Made by a program: the position numbers and the translations under genes | Notes under the pieces: model-generated | Databases searched by the model: none | What the model was told of the DNA's origin: nothing | Seen by the model: only the letters and a program-made list of their open reading frames with translations | Assembly (NCBI RefSeq): GCF_001418085.1 | Contig: NZ_LIQH01000032.1 | Location: 62,001-126,000 of the forward strand | Source: Lacinutrix algicola | GTDB taxonomy: Bacteria > Bacteroidota > Bacteroidia > Flavobacteriales > Flavobacteriaceae | Reading direction: 5' to 3' | Length of the DNA: 64,000 nt | In this document: piece after piece, positions 45,705 to 55,781 of the stretch | How positions within the stretch are numbered: position 1 is the stretch's first letter | How the letters are laid out: every line of letters begins with the position of its first letter

Positions 45705-46607
45705 TTATTTTAAAATCATAGCTCCTTCTGGTTTAGAAAAGAACCCTTCTTGTACAGTTGGAGAAAAACTAATATCACTCACGTCTATTTTAGTAATATA
45801 TTCTCCTAAACCATCTTTATCATCTGTAGACCAATACGTTTTAAAACCTGTAGCAAAAACAATATCGTCAACAGTTGTAGTTCCTTGAGTAACTGTTATT
45901 TTTTCTGGAGCATGACCACCGTTTGGAAAATACTCTGGATAAGAAACAATATATTTAAAAGCAGTTACCAAATTAGTTTTTGCATTAATATATAAAATAT
46001 AATAATCGTCTGGTGCAGAACCAACACCTGCACTATATGTTGCTTTAATTACTTTTTGAGTCTTTCCTTGAAACTCTACTTCTGGTAATAACTCTAGATT
46101 TACTCCTTCTCCGTCTAAAACAAAAGGATGACCAGAAAAGTATAATGGTGTTAAAGCCCAAAATTTAGTATCATATTCAAATGATGTACTATCCTTTGCT
46201 TTTATCCAAGCTTCTTTTCCATCCCATCCAAAAATAGAGCTTGGATCTTTAATACTATTATGTCTTGCTTTATTACTCCAAGTATCTATAGTTTGGTATG
46301 AGTTTCTAATTCCTTTACCATTTACTGGTTGATAATTAAAATGCAAAGAAAAATAACCGTTACTATACCATTTTCCTAAACCACCATGAGCTTCCATTGC
46401 ACTCCATAAAACTTTACCAGCATCAGTCGCATTTAATTTTTTATTAGAAGCATCTACTCTTTTTTGAATCCAAGAATCGGGAATATTATATTGATTTTCT
46501 GCTTTTTCTATATCTTCTTTAGTATTTGTTTCTTCTTTAGTTGATTGCTTACAAGCAATAATACTTAATACTAAAAATAGACTTAGAAATTTAATTGATG
46601 TTTTCAT
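45705..46607 (-). CDS. Putative lipoprotein, DUF6503-like
   Basis: Protein of 300 residues with a lipoprotein signal (lipobox LSIIAC, Cys19). The mature region has beta-rich outer-surface character: VLWSAMEAHGGLGKW, YFSLHFNYQP, SSIFGWDGKEAW, FWALTPLYFSGHPFVLDGEGVNLE and YYILYINAKTNLVTAF. The plan is of a small-molecule or lipid-carrier-like (LolA-type) half barrel common in Bacteroidota, and I believe it belongs to DUF6503, but I cannot run a search. No catalytic residues are recognisable. It is a single gene bounded by a terminator on one side and queG on the other. Confidence 0.75.
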   Translation of the reverse strand: MKTSIKFLSLFLVLSIIACKQSTKEETNTKEDIEKAENQYNIPDSWIQKRVDASNKKLNATDAGKVLWSAMEAHGGLGKWYSNGYFSLHFNYQPVNGKGIRNSYQTIDTWSNKARHNSIKDPSSIFGWDGKEAWIKAKDSTSFEYDTKFWALTPLYFSGHPFVLDGEGVNLELLPEVEFQGKTQKVIKATYSAGVGSAPDDYYILYINAKTNLVTAFKYIVSYPEYFPNGGHAPEKITVTQGTTTVDDIVFATGFKTYWSTDDKDGLGEYITKIDVSDISFSPTVQEGFFSKPEGAMILK

Positions 46608-46677
46608 TTTATTATTATCTTTTTAATTAATATTTAATAGTCGAGATAAATTATCTTTCCTTTCAATACACGAAGAA

Positions 46678-47604
46678 TTATTTCAGGAAATTTATATTTC
46701 GTTGCAGCCCTGAATACTTGGTTCGTTTTACTGCCGATTTTTGAAATATCTTTTTAAACACATCTTCTGTAATCTCTTCCCAATCTTTCTTAGTCATATC
46801 TAATAACTCCGGATGTGGATTAAAAAGTGGTTCGTTATGTGGCTTAGAGAATTTATTCCATGGGCACACATCTTGGCAAACATCGCAGCCAAACATCCAA
46901 TTATCAAACTTACCTTTCATTGTGTTAGGTAATTGGTCTTTTAGTTCTATTGTAAAATAACTAATACATTTACTTCCGTCAACAACATATGGCTCTGTAA
47001 TTGCTTCTGTTGGGCAAGCATCTATACAAGCGGTACATGTTCCACAATGGTCTGTTGTTGCATGATCGTATTCTAAATCTAAATCTATTATTAGTTCTGC
47101 TATGAAATAAAAAGAACCTACGCGTTGCGTTAACAAATTACTATGTTTACCTATCCAACCCAAACCTGATTTTGCTGCCCATGCTTTATCTAAAACTGGA
47201 GCAGAATCTACAAATGCTCTTCCACTTACTTCTCCAATTTCATCTTGAATAAAATGCGTAAGCTCTTTTAATTTAGATTTAATAATGTGATGATAATCGT
47301 GACCATAAGCATATTTAGAAAGTTTTGGTGCTTCGGTATCTTTTTGTATTTCTGAAGGATAATAATTAAGTAAAAGAGAGATAACACTTTTAGAATCGTC
47401 GACTAATTTTGTTGGGTCTAAACGTTTATCGAAATGGTTTTCCATGTAACTCATTTCTCCATTCATATTCTTATTAAGCCAGTTTTCTAGACGAGGTGCT
47501 TCAACTTCTAAAAATTCAGCTTTACTAATACCACAAGACAAAAAACCGAGGCGTTTAGCTTCGGTTTTAATTAGACTTGTGTATTTAGCTTTATTGTTTA
47601 TCAT
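46678..47604 (-). CDS. queG: tRNA epoxyqueuosine reductase QueG
   Basis: Protein of 308 residues that catalyses the last step of queuosine synthesis, reducing epoxyqueuosine in the wobble position of GUN tRNAs with cobalamin and two 4Fe-4S clusters. The clusters are held by [16 protein letters not shown] and [13 protein letters not shown]. Other motifs: the N-terminal [14 protein letters not shown] and KWLGKHSNLL-like [10 protein letters not shown]. The C-terminal HEAT-like repeats of longer QueG proteins are absent, as is usual in shorter family members. It lies just upstream of the lipoprotein gene and 38 bases downstream of ruvB. Confidence 0.95.
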   Translation of the reverse strand: MINNKAKYTSLIKTEAKRLGFLSCGISKAEFLEVEAPRLENWLNKNMNGEMSYMENHFDKRLDPTKLVDDSKSVISLLLNYYPSEIQKDTEAPKLSKYAYGHDYHHIIKSKLKELTHFIQDEIGEVSGRAFVDSAPVLDKAWAAKSGLGWIGKHSNLLTQRVGSFYFIAELIIDLDLEYDHATTDHCGTCTACIDACPTEAITEPYVVDGSKCISYFTIELKDQLPNTMKGKFDNWMFGCDVCQDVCPWNKFSKPHNEPLFNPHPELLDMTKKDWEEITEDVFKKIFQKSAVKRTKYSGLQRNINFLK

Positions 47605-47642
47605 ATATTGAAGATTCCTACATTAACGGCAATAGCAATATA

Positions 47643-48665
47643 TTAAAATAATCCTCCTTGAGTTGGACCTTTTACTCTTCCTAGATGTTTGTACGCTAAC
47701 TCTGTGACTTCTCTACCTCTTGGAGTACGCATAATAAAACCTTGTTGAATTAAAAAAGGTTCGTAAACTTCTTCAATAGTTTCTGGACTTTCACTTACTG
47801 CTGTAGCAATGGTTGAAACACCTACTGGTCCTCCTTTAAATTTATCGATTATTGTCGACAAAATTTTATTATCCATCTCATCTAATCCGTAAGCATCAAC
47901 ATTAAGTGCCTCAAGAGAAAACTTTGCGATTTTGATATCTATACTTCCATTACCCTTTATTTGTGCAAAATCACGTACGCGACGTAACAAAGCATTTGCT
48001 ATTCTAGGTGTTCCTCTACTTCTACCTGCAATTTCTATTGCAGCTTCCATAGCTATTGGAACATTTAAAATTTGAGCACTACGTTGTATGATTGTGCTTA
48101 ATAATTCAGTATCATAATATTGTAATCTACTCTGTATTCCAAAACGTGCACGCATAGGTGCAGTAAGCAAACCAGATCGAGTAGTTGCACCAACCAAGGT
48201 AAACGGATTTAAATTCAATTGAACCGTTCTTGCGTTTGGTCCAGACTCAATCATGATATCTATTTTAAAGTCCTCCATTGCAGAATAAAGGTATTCCTCT
48301 ACAATTGGACTTAATCGATGTATTTCATCAATAAAAAGCACATCTCTATCATCTAAGTTAGTTAACAAGCCTGCTAAATCACCTGGCTTGTCTAAAACGG
48401 GTCCAGAAGTAACTTTAATACCTACATCTAACTCGTTAGCTAGTATGTTTGCTAAAGTAGTTTTACCTAAACCTGGAGGGCCATGAAATAAGGTGTGATC
48501 TAAAGCTTCATTTCTTTGGTTAGCTGCTTCAACGAAAATTTTTAAATTTTCCAACACTTGGTCCTGACCCGAAAAATCTTCAAAAGATAATGGTCTTAAT
48601 GTTTTTTCAATGTCAAACTCTTCAGAAGAAAAATTATCGCTGGAAGGATCTAGGTTTTCGTTCAT
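47643..48665 (-). CDS. ruvB: Holliday junction DNA helicase RuvB
   Basis: Protein of 340 residues, the motor that drives branch migration with RuvA. AAA+ motifs are intact: Walker [11 protein letters not shown], Walker [11 protein letters not shown], sensor 1 [10 protein letters not shown], arginine finger in MRARFG. The C-terminal winged helix has GPVGVSTIA and [13 protein letters not shown]. The start ATG at 48665 is followed by an acidic N-terminal extension (about 1-18) before [12 protein letters not shown] -7-like TATATTTG (48765-48758) lies upstream but next to a terminator. Confidence 0.97.
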   Translation of the reverse strand: MNENLDPSSDNFSSEEFDIEKTLRPLSFEDFSGQDQVLENLKIFVEAANQRNEALDHTLFHGPPGLGKTTLANILANELDVGIKVTSGPVLDKPGDLAGLLTNLDDRDVLFIDEIHRLSPIVEEYLYSAMEDFKIDIMIESGPNARTVQLNLNPFTLVGATTRSGLLTAPMRARFGIQSRLQYYDTELLSTIIQRSAQILNVPIAMEAAIEIAGRSRGTPRIANALLRRVRDFAQIKGNGSIDIKIAKFSLEALNVDAYGLDEMDNKILSTIIDKFKGGPVGVSTIATAVSESPETIEEVYEPFLIQQGFIMRTPRGREVTELAYKHLGRVKGPTQGGLF

Positions 48666-48768
48666 GGGACTTTCCGCGAAAGCGGTATTCTTATTTAATT
48701 ATATTTAAAACTCATTTTCCTATGAGTTAAATGGAAACCGAATAACTTCAGCTTAAACAAATATAAAG

Positions 48769-48807
48769 AAAAAGCCTTTCAGTTTTTATTAGACTGAAAG
48801 GCTTTTT
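48769..48807 (-). terminator. Strong terminator of the ACIII-oxidase operon
   Basis: A perfect 15-base stem (AAAAAGCCTTTCAGT / ACTGAAAGGCTTTTT) with a nine-base loop, about 50 bases past the oxidase subunit I stop codon. Minus-strand T run follows. It closes the eight-gene operon that starts at actA. Confidence 0.9.
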
Positions 48808-48858
48808 AATATGTTTTGATTTCTCTTTATTGAAAAATCTTATTTACAAAGTCATTTA

Positions 48859-50646
48859 TTAATGTTGTAATTCTTCTTCTCCTTCTTTTAAAGGAACGTT
48901 TTGCATTACAAAATCATCATCGTGTCCTGGTTTACTATAATCGTAAGACCATCTGTATACATGAGGTATTTCTCCTGGCCAGTTACCGTGAATATGCTTC
49001 ACTGGTGTTGTCCACTCCAGTGTTGTAGATCTCCATGGGTTTTGAACTGCTTTCTTACCGTAGAATATACTACTAAAGAAATTCCATAAATATATTAGTT
49101 GTGCTACTCCACCTACTAAAGCAAATATTGTAATGATTTGGTTTGTATCTGCTAAATCATCGAATAATGGGAAATTAGAGTTTGTGTAATAACGTCTTGG
49201 TAATCCAGCCATACCTATAAAGTGCATTGGGAAAAATACTCCATAAGCACAGACAGCTGTAATCCAGAAGTGGATATAACCAAGTTTCTTATTTAACATT
49301 CTACCAAACATTTTAGGATACCAATGGTAGATACCAGCAAACATACCATAAAGTGCAGATATACCCATTACTAAGTGGAAATGCGCAATTACGAAATAAG
49401 TATCATGAACGTTAATATCTAAAGCAGAATCTCCAAGAATAATTCCTGTTAAACCACCTGTGATGAATGTAGATACGAAACCTATTGAGAATAACATGGC
49501 AGTATTCATTTGAATATTACCTTTCCATATTGTCGTTATCCAATTAAATGCTTTTACTGCTGATGGTATTGCTATTAATAACGTTGTGAATGTAAACACT
49601 GAACCTAAGAATGGGTTCATTCCTGATATAAACATATGGTGTCCCCAAACTATTGTTGATAAAAATGCAATAGCTAAAATTGAAGTAATCATCGCACGGT
49701 AACCAAAAATTGGTTTACGTGAATTAGTGGCCATAATTTCTGACACTAATCCCATTGCTGGTAAAATTACAATATATACTTCTGGGTGTCCTAAGAACCA
49801 GAATAAGTGTTCGAATAATACAGGTGAACCACCTTGATAATGTAATACTTCTCCTTGTATAAAAATATCTGATAAGAAGAACGATGTACCAAAACTTCTA
49901 TCCATTATTAATAATAATGCTGCAGATAATAATACTGGGAAAGAAACTATACCAATTATTGCTGTTACAAAGAAAGCCCAAATTGTTAATGGAAGTCTAG
50001 TCATAGACATTCCTTTTGTTCTTAAGTTTATAACAGTTACTACATAGTTTAAAGACCCTAATAATGAAGAAGCAATAAATATAGCCATAGCTACTAACCA
50101 TAAAGTCATTCCCATTCCCGAACCACCTTGTGCCATAGGTAAAGCACTTAATGGAGGATAAATTGTCCAACCTGCTGCAGCTGGTCCAGCTTCGACAAAG
50201 AAAGAAGATACCATGATAACACTAGATATGAAAAACAACCAGTAAGAAACCATGTTTAAAAATCCAGAGGCCATATCTCGTGCACCAATTTGCAACGGAA
50301 TAAGTAGGTTACTAAACGTACCACTTAAACCGGCAGTAAGTACAAAGAATACCATTATGGTACCATGTATAGTTACTAATGCTAAATAAATATCAGCATC
50401 CATAACACCATCTGGTGCCCATTTACCTAATAAAGCTTCAAAAATCACATTTGGCTCTTCTGGCCATGCAATTTGCATACGCATCATTAAAGACATTATT
50501 ACACCTATAACACCCATTATAGTACCAGTAATAAGGTACTGCTTGGCTATCATTTTGTGATCAATACTAAATATATATTTAGTTATGAAAGTTTCTTTAT
50601 GATGGTGATCGTCGTGAGCGTCGTGAGTATCTGCGTGTGCTGACAT
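48859..50646 (-). CDS. ctaD: Cytochrome c oxidase subunit I (aa3 type)
   Basis: Catalytic subunit of 595 residues that reduces oxygen to water and pumps protons. Heme and copper ligands are visible: His in TIHGTIMVFF (heme a), the cross-linked His-Tyr pair in GHPEVYIVIL, the two CuB histidines in WGHHMFISGM, and the heme a3 and heme a histidines in DTYFVIAHFHLVMG. About twelve membrane helices are present. The N-terminus is histidine-rich (six His within residues 4-16). It is the last gene of the actA-to-ctaD operon, 24 bases after subunit II. Confidence 0.98.
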   Translation of the reverse strand: MSAHADTHDAHDDHHHKETFITKYIFSIDHKMIAKQYLITGTIMGVIGVIMSLMMRMQIAWPEEPNVIFEALLGKWAPDGVMDADIYLALVTIHGTIMVFFVLTAGLSGTFSNLLIPLQIGARDMASGFLNMVSYWLFFISSVIMVSSFFVEAGPAAAGWTIYPPLSALPMAQGGSGMGMTLWLVAMAIFIASSLLGSLNYVVTVINLRTKGMSMTRLPLTIWAFFVTAIIGIVSFPVLLSAALLLIMDRSFGTSFFLSDIFIQGEVLHYQGGSPVLFEHLFWFLGHPEVYIVILPAMGLVSEIMATNSRKPIFGYRAMITSILAIAFLSTIVWGHHMFISGMNPFLGSVFTFTTLLIAIPSAVKAFNWITTIWKGNIQMNTAMLFSIGFVSTFITGGLTGIILGDSALDINVHDTYFVIAHFHLVMGISALYGMFAGIYHWYPKMFGRMLNKKLGYIHFWITAVCAYGVFFPMHFIGMAGLPRRYYTNSNFPLFDDLADTNQIITIFALVGGVAQLIYLWNFFSSIFYGKKAVQNPWRSTTLEWTTPVKHIHGNWPGEIPHVYRWSYDYSKPGHDDDFVMQNVPLKEGEEELQH

Positions 50647-50670
50647 AATCTATATCTTTATAATCTTTTA

Positions 50671-51747
50671 TTAATTATTTACTAGAGAATTCTTGAATAA
50701 CTTTTGGGTTTTAATCCAAGCATCGTACTCTTCTTGAGTTTCAACTATTATTTTCATTTGCATATTGTAGTGAGATTTACCACAAATTTTATTACATAAT
50801 AATAAATAATCGAATGTATAAGGCTCTAAAGCTTCCTCGCCTTCTGCTACTAACTCTTTAGACTTCTGTACTCTAATATCATTAATATTAGAAACTTTAT
50901 CCTTCATCTCTGGAGTATCACGCATATCAGCAGTAGTAACTGTAGGTGTAAAACCAAATTGAGTTATCATTCCAGGAACACAGTTCATTTGTGCTCTAAA
51001 GTGAGGCATGTAAGCAGAGTGTAAAACATCTTGAGAACGCATTTTGAATAATACTGGACGACCTACAGGTAAATGTAACTCTGAAGTAATAATATCATCT
51101 TGAGCATTAGGATCTGCCTCGTCTACACCTAAAATATTTGCACGATCAATATCAATTAATCTGACATTAGCTTTACCTAGAGTATTGTCTGCACCACCAT
51201 AACGTGCTTTCCAATTAAATTGTTGAGCATATAACTCTACAATTAAAGGATCATTGTCTTCATTAACATTCATGATTGTTGTCCAAGTAAATAAACCTTG
51301 GATAATCAATACTGCTAACACTATTACTGGAATAATTGTCCAAATAGCTTCTAACTTATTATTGTCTGCGTAGAACAAAGCTTTTTTACCTTTTTCTCCT
51401 CTATATTTAAAAGCAAAATAGTGTAATAAAAACTGAGTTATTGTTTGCACGATGAAAATAACTATCATTGAGATAATCATTAAACTATCTACTCCTGGTC
51501 CATGCTCAGAAGCTGAGTTAGACATTAATGGTAAATCACCAAGCTCAACAAAACTCCAAATTGTAATGATATAAATGAAGGCTAAAAAACCAATCATTAA
51601 ATAACCATTTAATTTATTGTCTTTGTCGTTTGCTATTTGATTATTTCCATCGGCTGAATCGCTTTGGGTTAAATCGAATATCTTGACCATCTGCCAGATG
51701 GCAACTAAAATAAATACTAATACTAAAATTGATAATAAAGCCGTCAT
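50671..51747 (-). CDS. ctaC: Cytochrome c oxidase subunit II
   Basis: Protein of 358 residues that receives electrons at the binuclear CuA centre. Four hydrophobic segments are visible in the N-terminal half (about 2-24, 49-68, 85-110, 131-152), two more than in the simplest subunit II. The CuA motif is CNKICGKSHYNM (about 312-323), with the distal ligand His in LHSAYMPHFRAQ. The expected aromatic electron-entry residues are in AQQFNWKARYGG. No fused cytochrome c domain is present, so electrons probably come from the ACIII heme subunits. Neighbours actF and ctaD are in the same operon. Confidence 0.96.
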   Translation of the reverse strand: MTALLSILVLVFILVAIWQMVKIFDLTQSDSADGNNQIANDKDNKLNGYLMIGFLAFIYIITIWSFVELGDLPLMSNSASEHGPGVDSLMIISMIVIFIVQTITQFLLHYFAFKYRGEKGKKALFYADNNKLEAIWTIIPVIVLAVLIIQGLFTWTTIMNVNEDNDPLIVELYAQQFNWKARYGGADNTLGKANVRLIDIDRANILGVDEADPNAQDDIITSELHLPVGRPVLFKMRSQDVLHSAYMPHFRAQMNCVPGMITQFGFTPTVTTADMRDTPEMKDKVSNINDIRVQKSKELVAEGEEALEPYTFDYLLLCNKICGKSHYNMQMKIIVETQEEYDAWIKTQKLFKNSLVNN

Positions 51748-51778
51748 TGTTGTCGTTCTTCTTTATTTAATTGTGTTA

Positions 51779-53155
51779 TTAATAATGAAAATGTTCACTT
51801 TCTTTAATAAATGGATTTCTTGTTTGTGCTAATGGTGCTTTTGTAAGCGCAGTAAATACAATGAAGATAAATAATCCAGCAAAGAATAGTAAAGATGCAA
51901 TTTCAGGAATTCCAATATACCATTGATCACCAACTGTCGCTGGCATTATCATATTGAAAATATCAATATAATGACCTGCTAATATCACAATACCTGCCAT
52001 TACAACAAACCAAGGAACACGCTTATAATCACTGTTCATTAATAGTAATAAAGGAAAAATAAAGTTCATGGCTAACATGCCAAAGAATGGTAATTTATAA
52101 TCTTCTATTCGAGTTACAAAATATGTTACTTCTTCTGGAATATTTGAATACCAGATTAACATGAATTGAGAGAACCATAAATATGTCCAGAAAATACTGA
52201 AAGCAAACATAAACTTTGCTAAATCATGTATATGGCTGTCGTTAACTTGTGGTAATAAGCCTTTAGTTTTTAAGTATATTGTTATAAATGCGATTACAGT
52301 AATACCGCAAACCATCATACCTGCGAAAACGTACCAACCAAATAATGTAGAGAACCAGTGAGGATCTACACTCATAATCCAATCCCAAGACATCATAGAT
52401 TCTGTATAAATAAAGAATACTAAAAATGCTGCAGAAATACGAAATGTCTTCTTAAAATTTTTGTTATCATTTGCTTTATCTTGAGCAATAGAGAATTTTC
52501 TAGAAAAGTGTCTGTATAATGACCACCCGCCAATAAAGATTAAACCTCTAATCAAGAATCCCCAAATGTTTAACCATCCAGTTTTACCTTGTATAAGTTT
52601 GTCGTGAGCCACAACTTCTGGATCCATCCAAACAAAAATATTGTAATGTCCAATAGTTCCTGATGCAACTGCAATAGCTAAAACTATTAGAGCTCCAGGT
52701 AATAAATAAGCAGTTATACCTTCCATTACTCTTAATACAAGAGGTGACCATCCTGATTGAGATACATATTGAATTGCGTAAAACGCTAATGCTCCTAATG
52801 CTATCATCATGAAAAAGAATGCTGCAACATAAAAAGCAGACCATGGTCTATTATGCATTGCATGCATTACATGGTTTACATGTTTTGTATGTTCATCTAC
52901 TACTTCATGACCTTCATCATGAGAAACGTCTGATGCATGAGCATCATGACCAACAGTTTCTACTTGATGTGTTTCTTCTCCATGAGCTGCAGTTTCACCA
53001 TGACCATCTCCATGATGCGATTCATTTGCCAACATAGTCTCTACTTCAGCAAATGATTTATTTGAAGTTATAAAGCCATAGCCAACACCTAACAGTCCAA
53101 CGACCATTAAAATGATTGCAGTTAATCTTAGTCTATTTGAAATTTTGTATTCCAT
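51779..53155 (-). CDS. actF: Alternative Complex III subunit ActF with histidine-rich loop
   Basis: Integral membrane subunit of 458 residues, NrfD/PsrC-related but reduced compared with ActC. About ten helices are visible. Family features include LIQGKTGWLNIWGF and GWYVFAGMMVCGITVI. Residues about 47-101, between the first and second helices, contain 14 histidines among acidic residues. In characterised ACIII, ActC and ActF are the paired membrane subunits; ActF lacks the active quinol site. Position between actE and ctaC in one operon supports the call. The histidine-rich loop could bind metals, but this is inference. Confidence 0.93.
   Translation of the reverse strand: MEYKISNRLRLTAIILMVVGLLGVGYGFITSNKSFAEVETMLANESHHGDGHGETAAHGEETHQVETVGHDAHASDVSHDEGHEVVDEHTKHVNHVMHAMHNRPWSAFYVAAFFFMMIALGALAFYAIQYVSQSGWSPLVLRVMEGITAYLLPGALIVLAIAVASGTIGHYNIFVWMDPEVVAHDKLIQGKTGWLNIWGFLIRGLIFIGGWSLYRHFSRKFSIAQDKANDNKNFKKTFRISAAFLVFFIYTESMMSWDWIMSVDPHWFSTLFGWYVFAGMMVCGITVIAFITIYLKTKGLLPQVNDSHIHDLAKFMFAFSIFWTYLWFSQFMLIWYSNIPEEVTYFVTRIEDYKLPFFGMLAMNFIFPLLLLMNSDYKRVPWFVVMAGIVILAGHYIDIFNMIMPATVGDQWYIGIPEIASLLFFAGLFIFIVFTALTKAPLAQTRNPFIKESEHFHY
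52853..53017 (-). other. Histidine/acid-rich segment of ActF
   Basis: Codes for residues about 47-101, in which 14 of 55 residues are His, mixed with Glu, Asp and Gly. The HxxxH and HxH-like spacing resembles nickel, zinc or copper buffering tails. Its topology is a loop after the first membrane helix. Confidence 0.8.
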
Positions 53156-53176
53156 TATATAATCTTTAACTAAATC

Positions 53177-53734
53177 TTATTTTTCTAAATCTGCCTTCAA
53201 TTTCATAACATATGAAACTACTTGCCAGCGCTCTTCGTAATTTAATTGATTTGCGTAAGAACCCATAGTATTTTTACCATAGTAAATAGTATGATAAATA
53301 CTACCTTCTGTAATAGCTCTTCCAGCATCATCGTATCTTGGTATACCAAGAATTTTTTCTCTTTGTACTAATTTACCTTTACCGTCACCTTTAGTACCGT
53401 GGCAAATTCCACAATAGATATCAAATAATTCTTTACCTCTAACGTAATCTACTTGAGTAGAATCTAAAACGTTTTTTAAATTTGCTTTAGCTTCGTTGTA
53501 ACCTTCAGTAGTATTATCAATATCAAAAGGTGTATAACCTCTAGGTATTGTTCCTTCAGCAGGTAATTGAGCTTCTACTCCGTTTGCGAAAGCATCAGAC
53601 TCTTGATATGTTTCGTATGCAACTGATTCGTACATATTAGGCATGTATTCATAATTCGGTCTCGAATCTTTCTTACAAGCTACAATCGACACTAAAACCA
53701 GCGCTAATATTGTTATGTTAAAAATGCTCTTCAT
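53177..53734 (-). CDS. actE: Alternative Complex III monoheme cytochrome c subunit ActE
   Basis: Protein of 185 residues, a lipoprotein (lipobox VSIVAC) with a cytochrome c domain. One heme site, CGICHG, is visible at about 110-115, with a downstream Met in YGKNTMGSYANQL as likely distal ligand. In characterised ACIII, ActE is the monoheme subunit that relays electrons towards the oxidase. It is nine bases from actD and part of the long operon. Confidence 0.95.
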   Translation of the reverse strand: MKSIFNITILALVLVSIVACKKDSRPNYEYMPNMYESVAYETYQESDAFANGVEAQLPAEGTIPRGYTPFDIDNTTEGYNEAKANLKNVLDSTQVDYVRGKELFDIYCGICHGTKGDGKGKLVQREKILGIPRYDDAGRAITEGSIYHTIYYGKNTMGSYANQLNYEERWQVVSYVMKLKADLEK

Positions 53735-53743
53735 TGTCTATAA

Positions 53744-54274
53744 TTAATGCGTATTATCTACTACGTTTATTTCAACTGCACCAGTTTCTGAAAGTAAATC
53801 GTGCAATTCTTTTTCGTTACCATGAACAGCTATTTCCATTAAAAAATGGTCATCTGTTGTTCTTGGATCTGGATTTTCTGCTTTTTTGAATGGCCACATT
53901 CTACTGCGTAAGTAAAATGTTATTACCATTAAGTGAGCTGCAAAGAAAACCGTTAATTCGAACATAATAGGTACGAATGCAGGCATATTTTCTAAGTAAC
54001 TAAAACTTGGTTTACCACCAATATTTTGAGGCCAATCTTCAATCATAATGAAATTCATCATTAAAGTGGCTACTGCTAGACCTATACAACCGTACATAAA
54101 AGCTGCGATTGCGATTCTTGTTGGCGCTAATCCCATTGCCTTGTCTAGTCCATGGACAGGAAATGGAGTATATATTTCTTCAATGTGATATCTTTTAGCT
54201 TTAACTGATTTAACAGCTGCCATTAAAACATCATCATCGTTATAAATAGCGTGAATTACTTTTGAAGTTTCCAT
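53744..54274 (-). CDS. actD: Alternative Complex III subunit ActD (DUF3341)
   Basis: Membrane protein of 176 residues with two helices (about 55-80 and 98-120). The N-terminal cytoplasmic part with KRYHIEEIYTPFPVHGLDKA is the DUF3341 signature, as is RIAIAAFMYGCIGLA. ActD is a structural subunit without cofactors. It lies three bases after actC and nine before actE, so translation is probably coupled. Confidence 0.94.
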   Translation of the reverse strand: METSKVIHAIYNDDDVLMAAVKSVKAKRYHIEEIYTPFPVHGLDKAMGLAPTRIAIAAFMYGCIGLAVATLMMNFIMIEDWPQNIGGKPSFSYLENMPAFVPIMFELTVFFAAHLMVITFYLRSRMWPFKKAENPDPRTTDDHFLMEIAVHGNEKELHDLLSETGAVEINVVDNTH

Positions 54275-54277
54275 ATG

Positions 54278-55747
54278 CTACTCGTTATTGTTTTTTTGTT
54301 CTTTATTATCGAAGTTTGTCACTACTGATGTTCTAGCATCAGCACCAGTTCCCATTAAAGTTTTTCCAGATTCTCTTAAGTTCTTATACTTATCTCCTGA
54401 AGATTTTAATATAGTTTTAACTTCTGCCTGCGCTATTACTGGGAATGTTCTTGAATATAATAAGAATAATACAAAGAAGAATCCTATCGTTCCAATAAAT
54501 ATTCCAATATCTACAAACGTTGGTGAGAACATTGTCCATGATGATGGTAAGTAATCTCTGTGTAATGAAGTTACAATAATTACAAAACGCTCAAACCACA
54601 TTCCAATGTTTACAACAATTGATATTCCAAAAGAGAACATGATACTTGTTCTAAGTTTCTTGAACCACATAAACTGCGGAGAGAATACATTACAAGTCAT
54701 CATCGACCAGTAAGCCCATGCGTATGGTCCAGTTGCTCTATTCAAGAAAGCATATTGCTCATACTCTACACCAGAATACCATGCTACAAATAACTCAGTT
54801 ATATATGCAACACCTACAATAGAACCTGTAATCATAATTACAATGTTCATTAATTCGATATGCTGTACTGTAATATAGTCTTCTAAGCTACACACTTTTC
54901 TCATAATAATAAGAAGTGTATTTACCATTGCAAAACCAGAGAATACTGCTCCTGCAACAAAGTAAGGAGGGAATATAGTTGTGTGCCAACCTGGAATAAC
55001 AGATGTTGCAAAATCGAAAGATACAATCGTGTGTACAGAAAGTACTAATGGTGTTGCTAAACCAGCAAGCACTAATGATACTTCTTCAAAACGTTGCCAA
55101 TCTTTTGCTCTACCTGTCCAACCAAAACTTAATAAACTATAAATTTTCTTTTGGAAAGGCTTAATAGCTCTATCACGTAACATTGCGAAATCCGGTAATA
55201 AACCTGTCCACCAAAATACTAATGATACAGATAAATACGTTGAAATAGCAAATACATCCCAAAGTAATGGTGAGTTAAAGTTTACCCATAGTGAACCAAA
55301 TTGGTTTGGAATTGGTAATACCCAATACGCTAACCATGGTCTACCCATGTGAATTACTGGAAACAATCCTGCCTGTACTACAGAGAAAATTGTCATTGCT
55401 TCTGCAGAACGGTTAATTGCCATTCTCCATTTTTGACGGAATAATAATAGTACTGCAGAAATTAATGTTCCTGCGTGACCAATACCAACCCACCAAACGA
55501 AGTTAGTAATATCCCAAGCCCATCCTACGGTCTTGTTTAATCCCCAAGTTCCAATTCCGGTAGATATTGTGTAAACCATACATCCAACTCCCCATAGGAA
55601 AGCTACTAATGCGATAGAGAATACAATCCACCATTGTTTGTTGGCTTTACCTTCTACAGGAGCTGCGATATCTACGGTTACATCGTGATACGACTTATTG
55701 CCTGTAACTAAAGGTCTTCTAATAGGTGCTTCGTAATGAGACGCCAT
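54278..55747 (-). CDS. actC: Alternative Complex III menaquinol-binding subunit ActC (NrfD-like)
   Basis: Integral membrane protein of 489 residues with ten helices. It belongs to the NrfD/PsrC family and in characterised ACIII holds the quinol oxidation site. Motifs: WWVGIGHAGTLISAVLLLF, GRPWLAYWVLPIPNQFGSLW and RFVIIVTSLHRDYLPSSW. Conserved acidic and histidine residues expected near the quinol site are present in these stretches. It follows actB by 34 bases. Confidence 0.95.
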   Translation of the reverse strand: MASHYEAPIRRPLVTGNKSYHDVTVDIAAPVEGKANKQWWIVFSIALVAFLWGVGCMVYTISTGIGTWGLNKTVGWAWDITNFVWWVGIGHAGTLISAVLLLFRQKWRMAINRSAEAMTIFSVVQAGLFPVIHMGRPWLAYWVLPIPNQFGSLWVNFNSPLLWDVFAISTYLSVSLVFWWTGLLPDFAMLRDRAIKPFQKKIYSLLSFGWTGRAKDWQRFEEVSLVLAGLATPLVLSVHTIVSFDFATSVIPGWHTTIFPPYFVAGAVFSGFAMVNTLLIIMRKVCSLEDYITVQHIELMNIVIMITGSIVGVAYITELFVAWYSGVEYEQYAFLNRATGPYAWAYWSMMTCNVFSPQFMWFKKLRTSIMFSFGISIVVNIGMWFERFVIIVTSLHRDYLPSSWTMFSPTFVDIGIFIGTIGFFFVLFLLYSRTFPVIAQAEVKTILKSSGDKYKNLRESGKTLMGTGADARTSVVTNFDNKEQKNNNE

Positions 55748-55781
55748 AATCCTTTTATAATTGTTCGTTAATTAATCCTTT

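Noticed and set aside
52819-53037. Leucine/histidine-rich plus-strand frame opposite ActF
   Set aside because: It is the complement of the histidine-rich segment (CAT/ATG palindromic codons) and has no independent support.
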